Assembly (NCBI GenBank): GCA_023376005.1
Contig: CM042157.1
Location: 85,653,534 to 85,717,533, forward strand
From: Doryteuthis pealeii
Lineage: Eukaryota > Mollusca > Cephalopoda > Myopsida > Loliginidae
Length of the DNA stretch: 64,000 bases
Reading direction: 5' to 3'
The position numbers and the translations under genes were made by a program. This document shows, one piece after another, positions 10,149-24,700 of this stretch (positions within the stretch are counted from its first letter, which is position 1; every line of letters begins with the position of its first letter). Under the pieces are notes generated by a model. The model made no database searches, was not told where the DNA came from, and was given only the letters and a program-made list of their open reading frames with translations.

Positions 10149-13100
10149 GTGAGATGAAATAGAAATTCATTGTTCTTTGTTTTTCATGATGATTGTTGGA
10201 TTTTATGGCATGTCAATGTTTGTTGGGTTATTTTATGCCAAAAACATTTTGTTTTATTCACTCTTGATGGGTATTCAATATTTAGGTAATTTATGAGGAA
10301 GTGTGTCTCGGTCTCCTGCCTCAAAAACCGCTACCCAGTGACTATCAAAATAACAACCCCAGCTCGTCGTAATTCTTGTTTATTTATCGTAATTTGTCGT
10401 AATTCTTGTTTAGATATGAAGATGGATATATAGTTTTGAATAGACTGAGATAGATAGATAAACAAACAAAATAATATAGATAGATACGAACAAATAGAGA
10501 TAGATATTTTCAACAAGTAAATGTATTGGGGGGGGGATCGCCTCTTTTTTTTGTTGTAATTCTTGTTTATTTAAACTAAAAACAAGACATTAAACAAACA
10601 TGAATAAAAAAAAATCTTAGTATTTAAAGTAATATAGATAAATATGAACAAATTGAGATAGATAGATAGATAGATATGAAGATGGATAGTTTTGAATAGA
10701 CTGAGCTGGGTCGTTATTTTAATAGTCACCGGGCAGCAACTCTTGAGGCAGGAGACTGGGACATGCTTCCTCATAAATTACCAATATTTATTTCAAACTC
10801 AATTTTTTTAAAACACATTTAAAAAAAAAAAATCATTTTTTTCTATTTAACCCATAGATAGAACCCTAACAGGTTCTATCACTCCGGGTTAGAGTGGACC
10901 TGGGAGTAATGGTAATGAAGGGGTACTCCACATTCCCCAGGTTTCTAGAATTAGAAACCGCCTTCAAGCACATATATGATAAGGGTTGGAGAGTTGATAT
11001 AAGGACAAATAGTGTCGGGATAGGTGCTACTTTAACTATAATTGAATAGGTGGTTTGTTTGTTTAGTGTGTGGTAATCGTGCATTTCTAACGCTGTTTAT
11101 CAAAGCAGTTATATCTGCCCACCTGACCCAGACAGTTATGACTCCACTGACCTTGTGTCAGACTTCTTTGCACAAATACCCATATTTAGTAAATGAGATT
11201 AATTTTAATGGTATGTCAATCCATCTAGAGCTATTTTATACCCAGAGATTAGGGAATTCCATTCATTGTACATTTATATTTACATAATATTTTTTTACTA
11301 TAAGTTACAATATAGTTTTTCTTAAGAGTTATTTTACCCAATTATATATCAAGTATTCCTATCTAATGCAAATAATTATATAATAAATTCATCAGGGTGG
11401 CCTAAAGTCTGTATCAGCCAGACAGTGAGAGAGTCTATCCCCTTTTTTACTAGGGCTAGACCAAGGAGTTTGGTTTGGTTTGTTTTATGGCATATCAACC
11501 TCGGTGGGTCATTTAATGCCGACAAAGTTGTGAAATGAATTCATTCTTAATGCATAATACAATTTTGTTTATAACCTCATGTTTTTCTATTTAACACATA
11601 GATAGGACCCTAACAGGTACTACCACTCCGGGTCAGAGTGGACCAGGGAGCAATGGTGATGAAGGGGTGCTCCACATTCCCCAAACCTCCAGAACTGGAA
11701 CCTCACTATCAGATAGAGTTTAACATCATTCCCAGGACATGTAGACCCTCAGTCACCGCCTTCTAGCACCCATATGATAAAAAGGGGTTGGGGCTTGCCA
11801 TAAGGGCAATAGGGTTGGGAAAATCATATAGGTGCTAGGGCTTGGCATGGCCAGCCGATTGATCGGAGGGGGCCTCTCCAACCACCCATCTAGCCCAAGA
11901 TAGGGCCAAAATGGAGCATTGCAAGTCATGAACTGCTCATCCACCTGGATTCTACCCTTAAGCATCACGGGTTGCCACCCACGGCCAACAGGTGGCCCCA
12001 TTGGGGGAGTCTTATCTCTCTGCAGAGGTGCATTCTAACGCCCCAGTCGACAGGAGAGTTATATATAAAGTATTCTTATTGAATACAAATAATCTTTAAA
12101 CATAGATGGGACCCTAACAGGTACTACCACTTCAGGTCAGAGCAACTGTACCTTTGCAGAGGGGTAATGACCCTGGATGAGTACTCGATTTAAAAAAAAA
12201 AATCTATTGTTTAACATCATATTCAGGACACTAAAGACCCTCAGCCGACCGCCTTCTAACACATATATGATAAAGTGATGGAGTTTGCCATAAGGGCAAT
12301 AGGGTTGGGACAATCATATAGGTGCTAGGGCTTGATGTAACCAGCTGATTGATCAAAGGGGTATCTCCAATCGCTTGTCTAGCCTAAGTAAGGTTCAAAG
12401 TGCAGTATTGCATATCATGGACTGCTCAGCCACCAGGGTTCCAGGGGTGGGGGACATCTGGTGGTCCCATTGGGGTGAGGGTTTTACCCCCTCTGCAGAG
12501 GTACAGTCAGTGTATACTAAAGCCCCAACTAACTGGCTAATAATTGTTACAGCAACCGCACATATCAAAAATAAATAAATACTCAAATCCTCTCAGAATG
12601 AAAGGGTCAAGAAAAGTTCAACAACCCTTTTTTCAGGACAGGCTTTATTTTCTAATCTAAAAATTATACAAACTGACCACAAAAAACAAAACTGGTCAAG
12701 ATTTCTAGAATAATTAACGATATTTCATGTGAAAATTCTTTTTGCCTTAAAAACTTTTAATGTCTGGAGATTTGGACAGAAAATTTGCTGTACACGAGAC
12801 ATATTCCATGATAGAAACAACTTTTTCATTGTCTTTATAAAATGGAAATATTCAAATCAAAGGGAGATAATTCATGTAATAAGACATACTTTTAAAGGTA
12901 CATTTTGAATGTAGGAAAAGTTGATTTTATTATAAAAACCTTTCAAATAAGACTAATTCTTAATTGTAACCTGTCATCATGCATTGGTAGAAATAATTCT
13001 GCAAATGGAATACTTTTCATCCATTTATAAAATTCAGATGTTTTTATTGTACAAATGTATGAGGGTGTGCATTGAACATTTTTTTTTTTTTGCTTCAAGC

Positions 13101-16100
13101 ATTTATCAACTGATTAAAAATTATTCATTTATTAAAAGATAAAAATTAATAACTAAGAAAAGCAAAAAAAATTCTATGGATACAATAAAAAAAACAAAAA
13201 CAAACTAAAATTAAAAAGTTACTCAAAAAAACTTAAATGCCTTCACTAACGATTAAGCTTTGAAAATAATAATTTTGGTTTGGTTATTTTTGTTTTACGG
13301 CATATCAACCTCAGTGGGTAATTTAATGCTGATAAAGTTTTGAAATAAATCAATTCTTAATGGATAATACAATTTTTTTACAAATACATTTATTTCTAAT
13401 TAACCCATAGATGGGATCCTAACAGGTACTACCACTCCGGGTCAGAGTGGACCAGGGAGCAATGGTGATGAAGGGGTGCTCCACATTCCCCAAACCTCCA
13501 AAACTGGAACCTCACCATCAGATAGAGTTTAACGTCATTCCCAGGACATGTAGACCCGCAGCCACCGCCTTCTAGCACCCATATGATAAAAAGGGGTTGG
13601 GGCTTACCATAAGGGCAATAGGGTTGGGAAAATCATATAGGTGCTAGGGTTTGACGAGACCAGCCGATTGATCGTAGGGGGCCTCTCCGACCGCCCGTCT
13701 AGTCCAAGATAGGGCCAAAGTGGAGTATTGCATGTCATGAACTGCTCATCCACCTGGGCTCTATCCTTAAGCATCACTGGTCGCCACCCACGGCCAACAG
13801 GTGGCCCCTTTGGGGAGTCTTACCCCTCTGCATAGGTGCAGTCGGTGCATTCTAACGCCCCAGCAGACAGGGCAGGGATGAAGCTTTGAAAATAATAATT
13901 TTGGAATCTGAGAAATTAGAAAGATAATCTCCGCAAATATAGTACCTAAATAAAAACAATGGAATCATACTTGCGGAAGGTGAACAAATGTTATGCTCAT
14001 AAAATTGAAATGTACCTAAATGTGAATGAAGCAAGTATGACATAAGGACAATGAAATATTAAGGATGAAATTGTTGAGAATTTTCAGATATAAAGGTGTG
14101 TGTTAAATACCACTCCTACTTATAGACTAGGCCAGAATCATGTGATCTAACTCTTGGCCAATCACTGGCAGTACTCTGAGGTTGATACAATACTTAAACT
14201 GACCCTACTGGTCATAATTACTGTGACATTCATGGACGACGGACATAGGATTAAATCACTGGACCTTTACCAATACGCAGGATAGGACTTATACGCTTAC
14301 CAAAGGATTCCATAACACAGAACTTTCTTTAAGCCCTTTTCAACTGGCCAAGGATGGCATTTAAAAACTTAATGGAAATAATAAAATATAATGATAAAAA
14401 TAGAATATTAGGGACAAGTACTACACAAGGACAATAACCACAAACCACTAAAAAAGAAAAAAGAAAAAGACTACTATAGAAGGGGGGGAAATATATGGGG
14501 CGAAATAGATATTCGAATCAACACATTCTTCGTCTAGCAGCTGGAAAATCCGTCGTCGTAGTTGAAATAATCTTTAGCAGTTCAAAATCGCAATTCCTAT
14601 TTAGTTTTGTTTCTGTTGAACTAAAATCCATTTCATACTGGGTCGTTAGCAAAACGCTTTGTCATCATCGACTGCCCAAATCGCATTTGTTTTTGCATGC
14701 AGGAGGATGCGAGTTCGATCCCGGCAGGCAAGACAATGTCTTGCTCTTTTTCCTTTTTGGTTCTCCGTCACAACTACATTATTCACTCAAACCAAAAAAA
14801 AAAAAGAAAAAGAAAACAACAACAAACCGGATCCAGATAGAATAAAAACAAACCACCTGGAAGGAAATCAAAACAATCCTTGCTTTAACTTTAGAGAGAA
14901 AAATTAAAGTAAAAATCCCCTGACAACGTAGATACCAAAGATCTCTAACAATTACTGACCTCAATGCAGAACAGGTTTGAAGCTCTGGAAGTAAAACCCC
15001 ACCCACTCAACCAACAAAAACAAAAACTCCCACTTCTCAATACAAAAGAACAAACTCGGAGACACGTGTACAAATCAAAAGACAATTACAACAAAAAGGT
15101 GAAACAAACTAAAAAATGAGCAATAATAAATTCACTTTGATCTTTCACTAAAAATAGACAAGAATAAGTAATTTTAAATTTTTTAATTTTTTTACATATT
15201 TTGTTCTATTTAACACATACCCTAACAGGTACTACCACTCTGGGTCATTGTGGACCTGGAAGTAATGGTGATAAAGGGGTACTCCACATTCCCTAGGGCT
15301 CCAGAACTAGAATTTCATCAGACAGTGTTTAACCTCATACCCAGGACAAGACCCTCAGTCACTGCCTTCTAGCATATATAAAAAGGGTTAGGGCTTTCCA
15401 TAAGGGTTGGGACAATCATATGCTTGACATGACCAGCTACATAGATACCATGGACTAACTTTTAATTTAAAAAAAAAAAAAAAATGACTTTTATTACCCA
15501 CATAAAAAAAAACCCAAACTAAAAACCATATGAATTAACTATATCAATGAAATTATATCACGTACAAGGTGTAGTTTTTTTAGGAAAAATTAATGAAATC
15601 GGAAATAAAAAGTGCAAAAAAATGTCATAATATTAATATTTGAAAACTTTTTTTTGCTTTTGTAATTGGTATGTACTATATTCTATTAAAATGTCCAAAA
15701 AAAAAAAAATTTTTTTTTAAGAAATTAATTTTTAAGAGATTTTCAATCTTTTGTGTGCTTAAATATTTTCATTTTCTGCGTGAAATAAGTTAAATTTTAA
15801 TATTAAATTTTGTACAAACGTTGTACAAATAACAATGAAGATGGGGACAATAGTCTGAATAACACAGATAATACTAATCTTCAAGCCTCATCTCAAACAT
15901 TCAAACATTCAGAAAAATAGTAAAAACCATATATACTTCTAATTGCAGTAGCCCACGTAGAATGAGGAGCAAACCAACAAACTACTAAAACTATGCAAAT
16001 CCCTTATCAGATCTAAACTCGACTTGAGCTGCATAATTAATGAATCAGCCAGAAAAATCATACCTAAAACCAATTATCATCATCAGAGATCACAAAGGAC

Positions 16101-19100
16101 GAAGACGAGGACCATTTCAAACTTCTCTCCAGTGAAAGCCGACTAAAACTAAGAAAAGAATAAACTAGGTATCTAATCGTACCTAAAATCCCCCCCCTCC
16201 TCCCCATCCAACCCAAAATATGTTCAACATATCTAACTCCAGTTTCGACCGGGGGTCCAATGAGCTTCGGCTGCTGGACCTTATAAGTTAATAGCATCGA
16301 TCCCAGGGGGCCTTTCCCCCAGGCAATACTTGCCCCCTTGACTTAAAGGGGCAGGGCTGGGTTTATTGCCCAGGGCCTGAGGCGCCACCCTTGAGGGGGA
16401 ATGCCGAAGGGATCGACGTGCAAGATTCAAAGTGAATATTTGAAGAACATACAACTCCGACAAGGGTTGAGGGACAATACATTTAATAGATAACAGCACA
16501 TGAATACAAAGGATACATAATAGAAGAGTACATGGATACATAAGATACAAATACAAGAGTAGATAAACCTACATATATAAAAGGACTGGAGCGTCCATAG
16601 ATAGAAATGACTTAATAGGAGGGGGGCCGGAGCCCCACCAAGAAAGGGGTAGACCATGTCTAACCATGTGGTCTCGTAGTGAAGGAAGAGGAAGAGAAAT
16701 TCTAATCAGCCGCTTAAATATCATATGTCTCCTGGTGGGAACAAGCGACAACAAGCCAGGCAGATAACTCCTCCAGGCCAGGGAAAACAATCCCCTACAG
16801 ACGCAATTTTTGTTCTTTCCCACCCATGAGCTTCGGCTTGTGGGTGGGCCCACATTAAAATGAGGCCTTGTGCCCAGCCCATACAAGTGGGGTATGAGGC
16901 AAATACCTCCAAACAAAATATGACTGTATAACAAACTTTGGTCTTCAAATATAAGAAACCATAAAGTAATTAAAAATATAAAATATACAAAAACTCTTCA
17001 CAAGATGAACCTTTATCAAACTAAGTGGAGGGGTGTAGTGTAATAGTTAGCGTCGTAGGAAATGGACTCATCAACCAGAGTTCAAATCCTGGATGAGGCA
17101 GTTTGCATTTTACATAGCGCTAATACTCTTGGGAAAAGTATTAATCCAACTACTCTCCCTCCAGCTATGGGTAAATAGGACAGACTGTGTTGTATACCCT
17201 TTCTTTCCTTACTTCTATTCTTCTGCTCATCTTTGGTATCTTACGTTCGTCTTCTAGCATTTGGACTTCGTCTTGGTGGTTGGTCGCACTTAATTCATTT
17301 CTTCTTCTAGATCAGTCTTGTTGCCAAGACATTCATCAACCACAAAACCATATTATTTATGTAAGCTTTTATTTACTTAACTAAACATATTTCTCTAACT
17401 AACATAGCGCACGTATGCAGGTGAGCTCCAGCTAAGGCCTTATCTGCCTGACGTCCAAGGTGAAACTGAGAGCCAACCAGGTCCCACGTGACTTCACGTA
17501 TTTCTCGGGCTTTCTGTAATATTCCATGGAAAGTCCCGTCCGTGATATGAAAAGGGGCCATCTCCTCAGAAATACAGGGGGTTGACAATAATCTATGAAT
17601 AGATTATGTAACAAATGCGCACTTTAACCATGACAGGTAACCAGTCTTGGAGAAGGAAAACTCAAACCTGTTAAAGTCTGCTTAAGAAACTAGCCTTGTG
17701 TCACATCATACTCATGTGGAAGGGGTTGTGAATGTATACATATATATAATCAAATTCACTAACATTGGTCTACTAGTCTAGCTTGTTAACCATTACACAC
17801 AATAATGGATGTGAGATTTGTATATTATTGCAAGTCCTTTTACTTAGAGGATTAGGAAGCAAATAGGGGCCCTTTTATCCTTGTGATCAGTCTATTATGA
17901 GATCTACAATAGGTGAGTGTTATAAAATCGATATATTAGTACATTTGTTCATCAATCATACAATTGTTATCATCTTGCAACACCCTCTTATTAAAAATGA
18001 GACCATCCAACCAAATTGGCCAAGATTAAATGCAAAAATGTAAATCCTGATTATTTGGTGTTGCTTATCCACCAAATTATTTATTATGAATGTTGTCATC
18101 TCAGATAAATAATGGACCATTCTGTTTTTATTATAAAAGAAAAGGAAGAAAGAGGACATGCTACATAGAAAAAATATAAGAAAGAAAGACAGAGTAGGGG
18201 AAAGATATAGAAAGGAGGTGAGCACATGGAAGCAATATCACTAATCTGTTTCAATCGAACATAATGAAAAGAAAAGGAAAAAAAGTGAGAGAGTTAAATC
18301 AAGATTATTGTACTTTTTACATATTGAAGTATTTTTTCGATAGCTCTTGAGTAAACATTAAATGTAATAATTAAATGATCATACTGTGATATATCCATTA
18401 GGTCCTTTTATTAGAGATAATTTTTACTTATATTCATGAGGGTGTGATATATATATTTTAACTTTTAATTTCAGAATTATTATTGGAACAATTAAAGCAG
18501 AAACATCGTCATGAATTGTGTCAACAAGTTGAAATACAAGTTAAAGAAATGGCCGGCATTAAAGGAGATTTGGATCAATTAGCAGAAATCTCAAAGAAAA
18601 AGGTCAGTTCTTAATGGATTATTTAGGTTTGGTTTGTTTTGTTTTACGGCATATCAACCTCAGTGGGTCATTTAATGCCAAGAAAGTTTTGAAATAAATC
18701 AATTCTTAAATGGATAATACAATTTTGTTTATAAACATGTTTTTCTATTTAACCCATAGATGGGACCCTAACAGGTACTACCACTCTGGGTCAGAGTGGA
18801 CCAGGAGCAATGGTGATGAAGGGGTGCTCCACATTCCCCAAACCTCCAAATCTGGGACCTCACCATCAGATAGAGTTTAACGTCATTACCAGGACATGTA
18901 GACCCGCAGTCACCACCTTCTAGCACCCATATGATAAAAAGAGGTTGGGGCTTGCCATAAGGACAATAGGGTTGGGAAAATCATATAGGTGCTAGGGCTT
19001 GACGTGACCAGCCGATTGATCGGAGGGGGCCTCTCCGACCACCCGTCTAGCCCAGGATAGGGCCAAAGTGGAGTATTGCATGTCATGAACTGCTCACCCA

Positions 19101-21698
19101 CCTGGGCTCTATCCTTAAGCATCATGGGTTGCCACCCACGGCCAACAGGTGGCCCCATTGGGGGAGTCTTACCCCTCTGCAGAGGTGCAGTCGGAGCATT
19201 CTAATGCCCCGCCGACAGGGCGGATGGATTATTTAATTGGATTGATTCTTTATATCATTCACCCTTAATTATACCATTATCTTGGGCCCCCACCCCTCAT
19301 CATGCCACAAAATAAAAAGCCAAGACCGAATTTGAATAAGTAGAATTTTTATTTGAATGTAAAAAAATAAAGTCGTCGGGCGCCCTAAAGTCAGTATCAT
19401 CCAGTCATCGAGGGAGTCTATCTCTTTTTCAAGGATTTTATATAAAAATCAAAATATAATTGACATATGTGTAATTTTTTTTATATGTGATTTAATTTTG
19501 TTAGTCTTTTCTAATTTGAAATTAAAACTTAAATTCTTATGCACAGAGGGCGCATATTCTTGCTAGTGTATATATAAAGTAAGTAAAGTAAAGTTGTCGG
19601 GGCGCCCTAATGTCAGTATCAGCCAGTCATCGAGAGAGTCTATCTCTTTTTCAATAGCGCTAGACCAAGGAGATTATTTTTAGTATCTGAGGTGGAGCGC
19701 CACACCTACCATCAGCTCCTTACTTTACCACACAGATCCCTATGCTGAGTTGGCGAGGACCGGTATCGAATTAGGAACCTTGTGGTTTCTAGCCGAAAGC
19801 TCTATTGACTGAGCTAATCCGGCCCCTAAATCGTTACATAATTGATGGGTAGCCTCTTAATTAAGTACAGTATCATAGATTTTAAAATAACGGTTAATGG
19901 AAAGATATTGGAGGGATGATGGACATCCATTAACCCAGTTTTGACCTACACTTCTGTTCATGATTAGCTAAGAGAAAATCAGAGTTTGGCTAACCATTGA
20001 ACAAGATTGACGTAATCATATTGCTCGTTCAATTGGCCAAGTTCTCACATGTGTGATTGGGGGTCTGGATCTTAAGAAAATAAATTATATATAAGTTAAA
20101 AAACAAAGTCATGTCTGGGGTTGTTACTAAGAACAAACAACACAAGTAGAGAAGATTAAAGAACAGTGACCAGATCTAAACAGAAGATTAAGGAACAGAC
20201 ACCAGATCTAAAGAACAGACACCAGATCTAAAGATAGATAAAAGACCAAGCTAAGTGAGTGATTGATTGATTTTAATTGCATGTCAACCCACTAGGGTTA
20301 TTTTATGCCAAGCAGTAGGTTGTGAGGGATCATCAAATTTATGTTGTTTTTTTTTTCCAAGGATTTTTATTGATTTTGACAGTTGGTTGTTTGCAGTTAA
20401 GTGGATTGGAAATCAGTTTAAAGGATAAGTTTATAGGGTAAAGTTCAAGTTTGTTATAAGAGATAGTTTGGTAGAATGTTTTTTAAACAATTTTTTTCTA
20501 TTTAACCAATAAATAGGACCCTAACAGGTACTATCACTCCGGGTCAGAGTAGACCTGGGAGCAATGGTGATGAAGGGGTGTTTCACATTCCCCAAACCTC
20601 CAAAACTGGAACCTCACCATTAGATAGAGTTTAACGTCATTCCCAGGAAATGTGGACCCTCAGCCACCGCCTTCTAGCACCCATATGATAAAAAGGGGTT
20701 GGGGCTTGCCATAAGGGCAATAGGGTTGGGAAAATCATATAGGTGCTATATTTGATCAGAGGGGCCTCTCCGACCGCCCGTCTAGCCCAAGATAGGGCCA
20801 AAGTGGAGTATTGCATGTCATGGACTGCTCAACCACCTGGGTTCTATCCTTAAGCATCACGGGTCGCCACCCATGGCCAACAGGTGGCCTCATTGAGGGA
20901 GTCTTACCCCTCTGCAGAGGTGAAGTCGGTGCATTCTAACGCCCCACCGACAGGGCAGTTGAGATACTATAAATGTCCAATATAGACACCCTTCCCCAAT
21001 TTTAATGGCATGTCAACTAGTCTGGAAGTATATTATGCCTAGAGGTTAGGAGGTCACATATATTTACATTGTGTAATTGTTTAAGAGTTTTTATTTCATT
21101 TTAACAATATATCAAAATTCTCTGGGATTTTTTAAATTATTTTGTTTATGTTTATAATTTTTGGTATAATTCTATTAGAAATTCTATGAGAAAATGTTTA
21201 ATACTGAAGGATGTTTGACTGTGGTTGTTTTGTCTTGAGAACAACCTTCGAATTATGGGACCAACCAACTTTTTAATTCAAGGCTTTTAAACACAGTTTG
21301 CAAAATACTTTTCTATGGCATGTGGCTGATCAATTTTTGTGACTTAATATTTTCCTAAAATTTGGTAATTTATCCTTTGCCCCCTTTCTATACTGTTGCA
21401 GCAGCATTAAGCTTGATCTACCAACCTAGTACAAACACATAATCAATTTTAAGATCAACCAGCCTCTGCCCATGTATCTCCCTAAAGAAGGGTAGAATAT
21501 ACCGTATATATTCAGATAATACTTTTTTTTAACCAAACATTCCACCAAAAATCAGTGGTGCAACCTATCCATTCGATAAATGTAAAACAGCACTAGTTTA
21601 ATTTCTATTCATTATTAAGTTGTAATGATCAACGATTACAATGTGAAATGTGTTCAATATGTATTTGAAAGCTTTCAAAACCTTTTGTATACACAATA

Positions 21699-21737
<39 letters not shown>

Positions 21738-24700
21738 TTAAATTTTAAAAATGCATATTTCTGTTTTAACGGAGAACGAAAAAGAGCAAAACATTGTCTT
21801 GCCTGCCGGGATTGAACCCGCGTCCTCCCACATGCAAAAACAGATGCGATTTAGGCACTGGATGGACGCGAAGTGCCAGGATGTTTTGGTAAATATGTAC
21901 ATAAATAACATATGAGTCAAGCGCTGGGCAGTCAGGAGTCAGCAGTAGCAGGTTGACTGATGCGAACGACCGAGAAATAAAGAAATGTGATTTTGAACTG
22001 CTAAAGATTATTTCGACTACGGTGACGGATTTTGCAGCTGCTAAACGAAAACGAAGAACGTGTTGACCAGGGGAAGGTTTGGCTTGCTGGAAGACTGTGG
22101 ACTCGCTTGTTTTGGCCCCCCCCCTCTCGGCGGGAGCTTGTTGATACAAACACCTATTCCCCCCCCTTCTATAGAAAATAAAATAAAATAATATTTTATT
22201 TTAAACTTTTTAAATTTTTGATACTTATACATTTTTATACATCAAACTCTTGAGTTTTCTTTGTGGACTATAATGCTTCCCGATTTATTAGAATAAAATA
22301 AAATTTATTTTACTTTCAAAACAGAATATGCATTTTCAAAATTTTAAAATAAAAATTCTGGCTATGAACTAGAACGTTTCATCTGTACCACATTATATAT
22401 ATATATATATATATAAAGATTCCTACTGACTCATTTCTTTAAACTGACCTGATGCTGATAGATATTATATCCGTTACACTTTTTTACCCAGACTCATTTG
22501 ATTGTAGTACTAAGAAAACGCAACCCTTATTTCTATATGTTTGCATTAGGCATTACAGTTTATGGCAAAGTGTTTTAGATCTAATATTTGTAAGCAAAGT
22601 CTTGAAACAAAAGATGAATATTTGATAGTTTTATGTTAGAATTGGTTGTCTAACTAGCCAGATTATAATGCAACATATTTGCGGGTCAACTGCAAATACT
22701 CACTGGTGCAACCTATCTTGTGAGTACATATAGTACTTTGATATTTCAGTGGTATTCACAACAACTTTTGCACATCTCACTATTAACATATTGTGTCAAG
22801 GGGGGTGGGGGATGGGACGCTTGGTTTGATTAAATCTCATTTCATGCAAATATCAAGTTATCTCCCTTGGATTATTTAAATGTTTTTTCTTTTCTTTTGT
22901 TTCATTTGTTTAGGAGAAAGACCATTTAGATGAGACAGAGAAATTGAAAGAAGAAATTGAAAAGCGGGAAAAATCCGTGACTAATTTGAAAATGGATTTG
23001 GAAAAATTACAACAAACCATCGATCAATTGGTTGCTGAATTGGATGGAAAAAAAAAAGATTTGGCTGATGTAAAAATGGAACATCAACAACAATTGGAGT
23101 TAGTACCCCCTACTTTTTATTTTTATTTTGTTTTAACACTGTTACAATCCTTTAAACTTGAATTTTGTTGTTGAATATTTAAAATCATCAGAAATTTTTA
23201 TTTCATTTGTGTTAAAAATCAATAGTAACGTTGGCGGTGTGATCTATTGTCAGTATTAACATGCTGGACTGAGAGTTCAGACTCCAGGCACATTATGTTC
23301 AGTTTTTGACTAATAACCTTGGGTAAAAGTATCACCCTCCCCCCAGCTATGTGTTAGATATAGTATCACTATTATTCCTCTGTAAAAATGCCTTTTTTTT
23401 TTTTTAATTTTTTTTTTTTTATTTTATTCAATTACTGTCAATCAGAAATATATCTAATGCCCAGATAATTCTTATGAATATCTGTTTGCTCTTGTTTTTT
23501 TTTTTTAATTTGTTAATTTTTTTATATGTACCAGATTGAAGCCGGATAAAAAAAAAATCTGATGTCCTTTACAAATTGATTGGTTGGGTTTTACGGCATG
23601 TCAACCCCTTGGTTATTTTATGCCAAATACTTCTATTGATAAAAAAAATGTTTAATGTTGACAAAGTTTTGAAATAATTTCATTTTTAATGGATAATACT
23701 ATTTTGTTTATAAATTCATGTTTTTTTTATTTAACCCATAGATGGGGCCCTATCAGGTACTACCACCCCTTTTACAAATTGAGGAGACCTGTACCCATAC
23801 ACTATTGTTTGCTTTATTTTCTTGTCTGAATAGTTTTTTGCTAAATTTAAAAAAAAAAGTATACATTACCCCCTTTCTACATTAAGTTACAATTTAAAAA
23901 TAAAGAAAAGTAACCATAATTTGTATTCATAATTTATAGATTATGTACACGGTTGTCCAAAATTCTTCTCCCTCTTACATATTTTTTTTTTCGTAGGTAA
24001 AATAATTACTTAAAATAAAATTACATAACCCAAAATTCTTGAAAATAATTTAATTTTAAAAGATTATTTTTTTAGAGAGAAAATAATTAAATTTAAAACA
24101 ATATGTAGAGGTGACAAGACTTTCAGACCACCGTGTACATTATTTTTCCATAGGTTATTTTCAGTCTACTATTATAAAGCTTACATGTCTACAATAGTTT
24201 TACTTAGATCAAAATTCTCTGATCTACACTCTACACTTTCATACACAGGTCAGATTAAATTACATAATTAACACTTAATATACACCTAAAGTTTTTTTTT
24301 TTTCTCTTCTTTTACAGGCAATTAGAAGAGACGCTGATGGTTAGTGTACAGAAAGAGAAAGAAAACATTCAAGAAGACCACGTTCAAGAAATGCAGCAAC
24401 TTGTCTCAGAATTCAGCCGAGCGCAGCAGTTATTGAAAAATAAAATATCAGTTCTCAACATGGAGTAAGTTAAGAATTTCAAGGGAAGCAACTTTGTAGT
24501 AAATCAAAGAGTTATCGCCCTTGCAAAATTTTTCAAACTCGTTTTATAGTTCACGTATTGAGCATTCATTTAGAATCGCCTCTTCTTGGTAAAATTTTGG
24601 TATTCAAAGAAAGAAGGATGGGAAAGGATAGGGATGGGGAAATTGATTGCCTATCTTCTTTCTATCAGAAATACAGAAAATCATGTAAGTTGGTTGGATT

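Noticed and set aside
11753..12001. An 82- to 183-codon open frame recurring in the sense strand of many R1 copies (for example 18910-19158, 35477-36028, 40418-40666, 52412-52687)
   Set aside because: The frames coincide because the copies are homologous. Frame limits vary with each indel, the translated sequence resembles no domain I know, and many copies have stops. I regard R1 as non-coding.
14690..14740. A tRNA gene around GCGAGTTCGATCCCGGCAGG
   Set aside because: Only the B-box half is tRNA-like; the rest is the R5 repeat, also found at 21762-22075.
16569..16934. A 121-codon minus-strand frame in the GC-rich island
   Set aside because: No recognisable domain and overlapping frames of similar length on the same strand; base composition alone explains the open frames.
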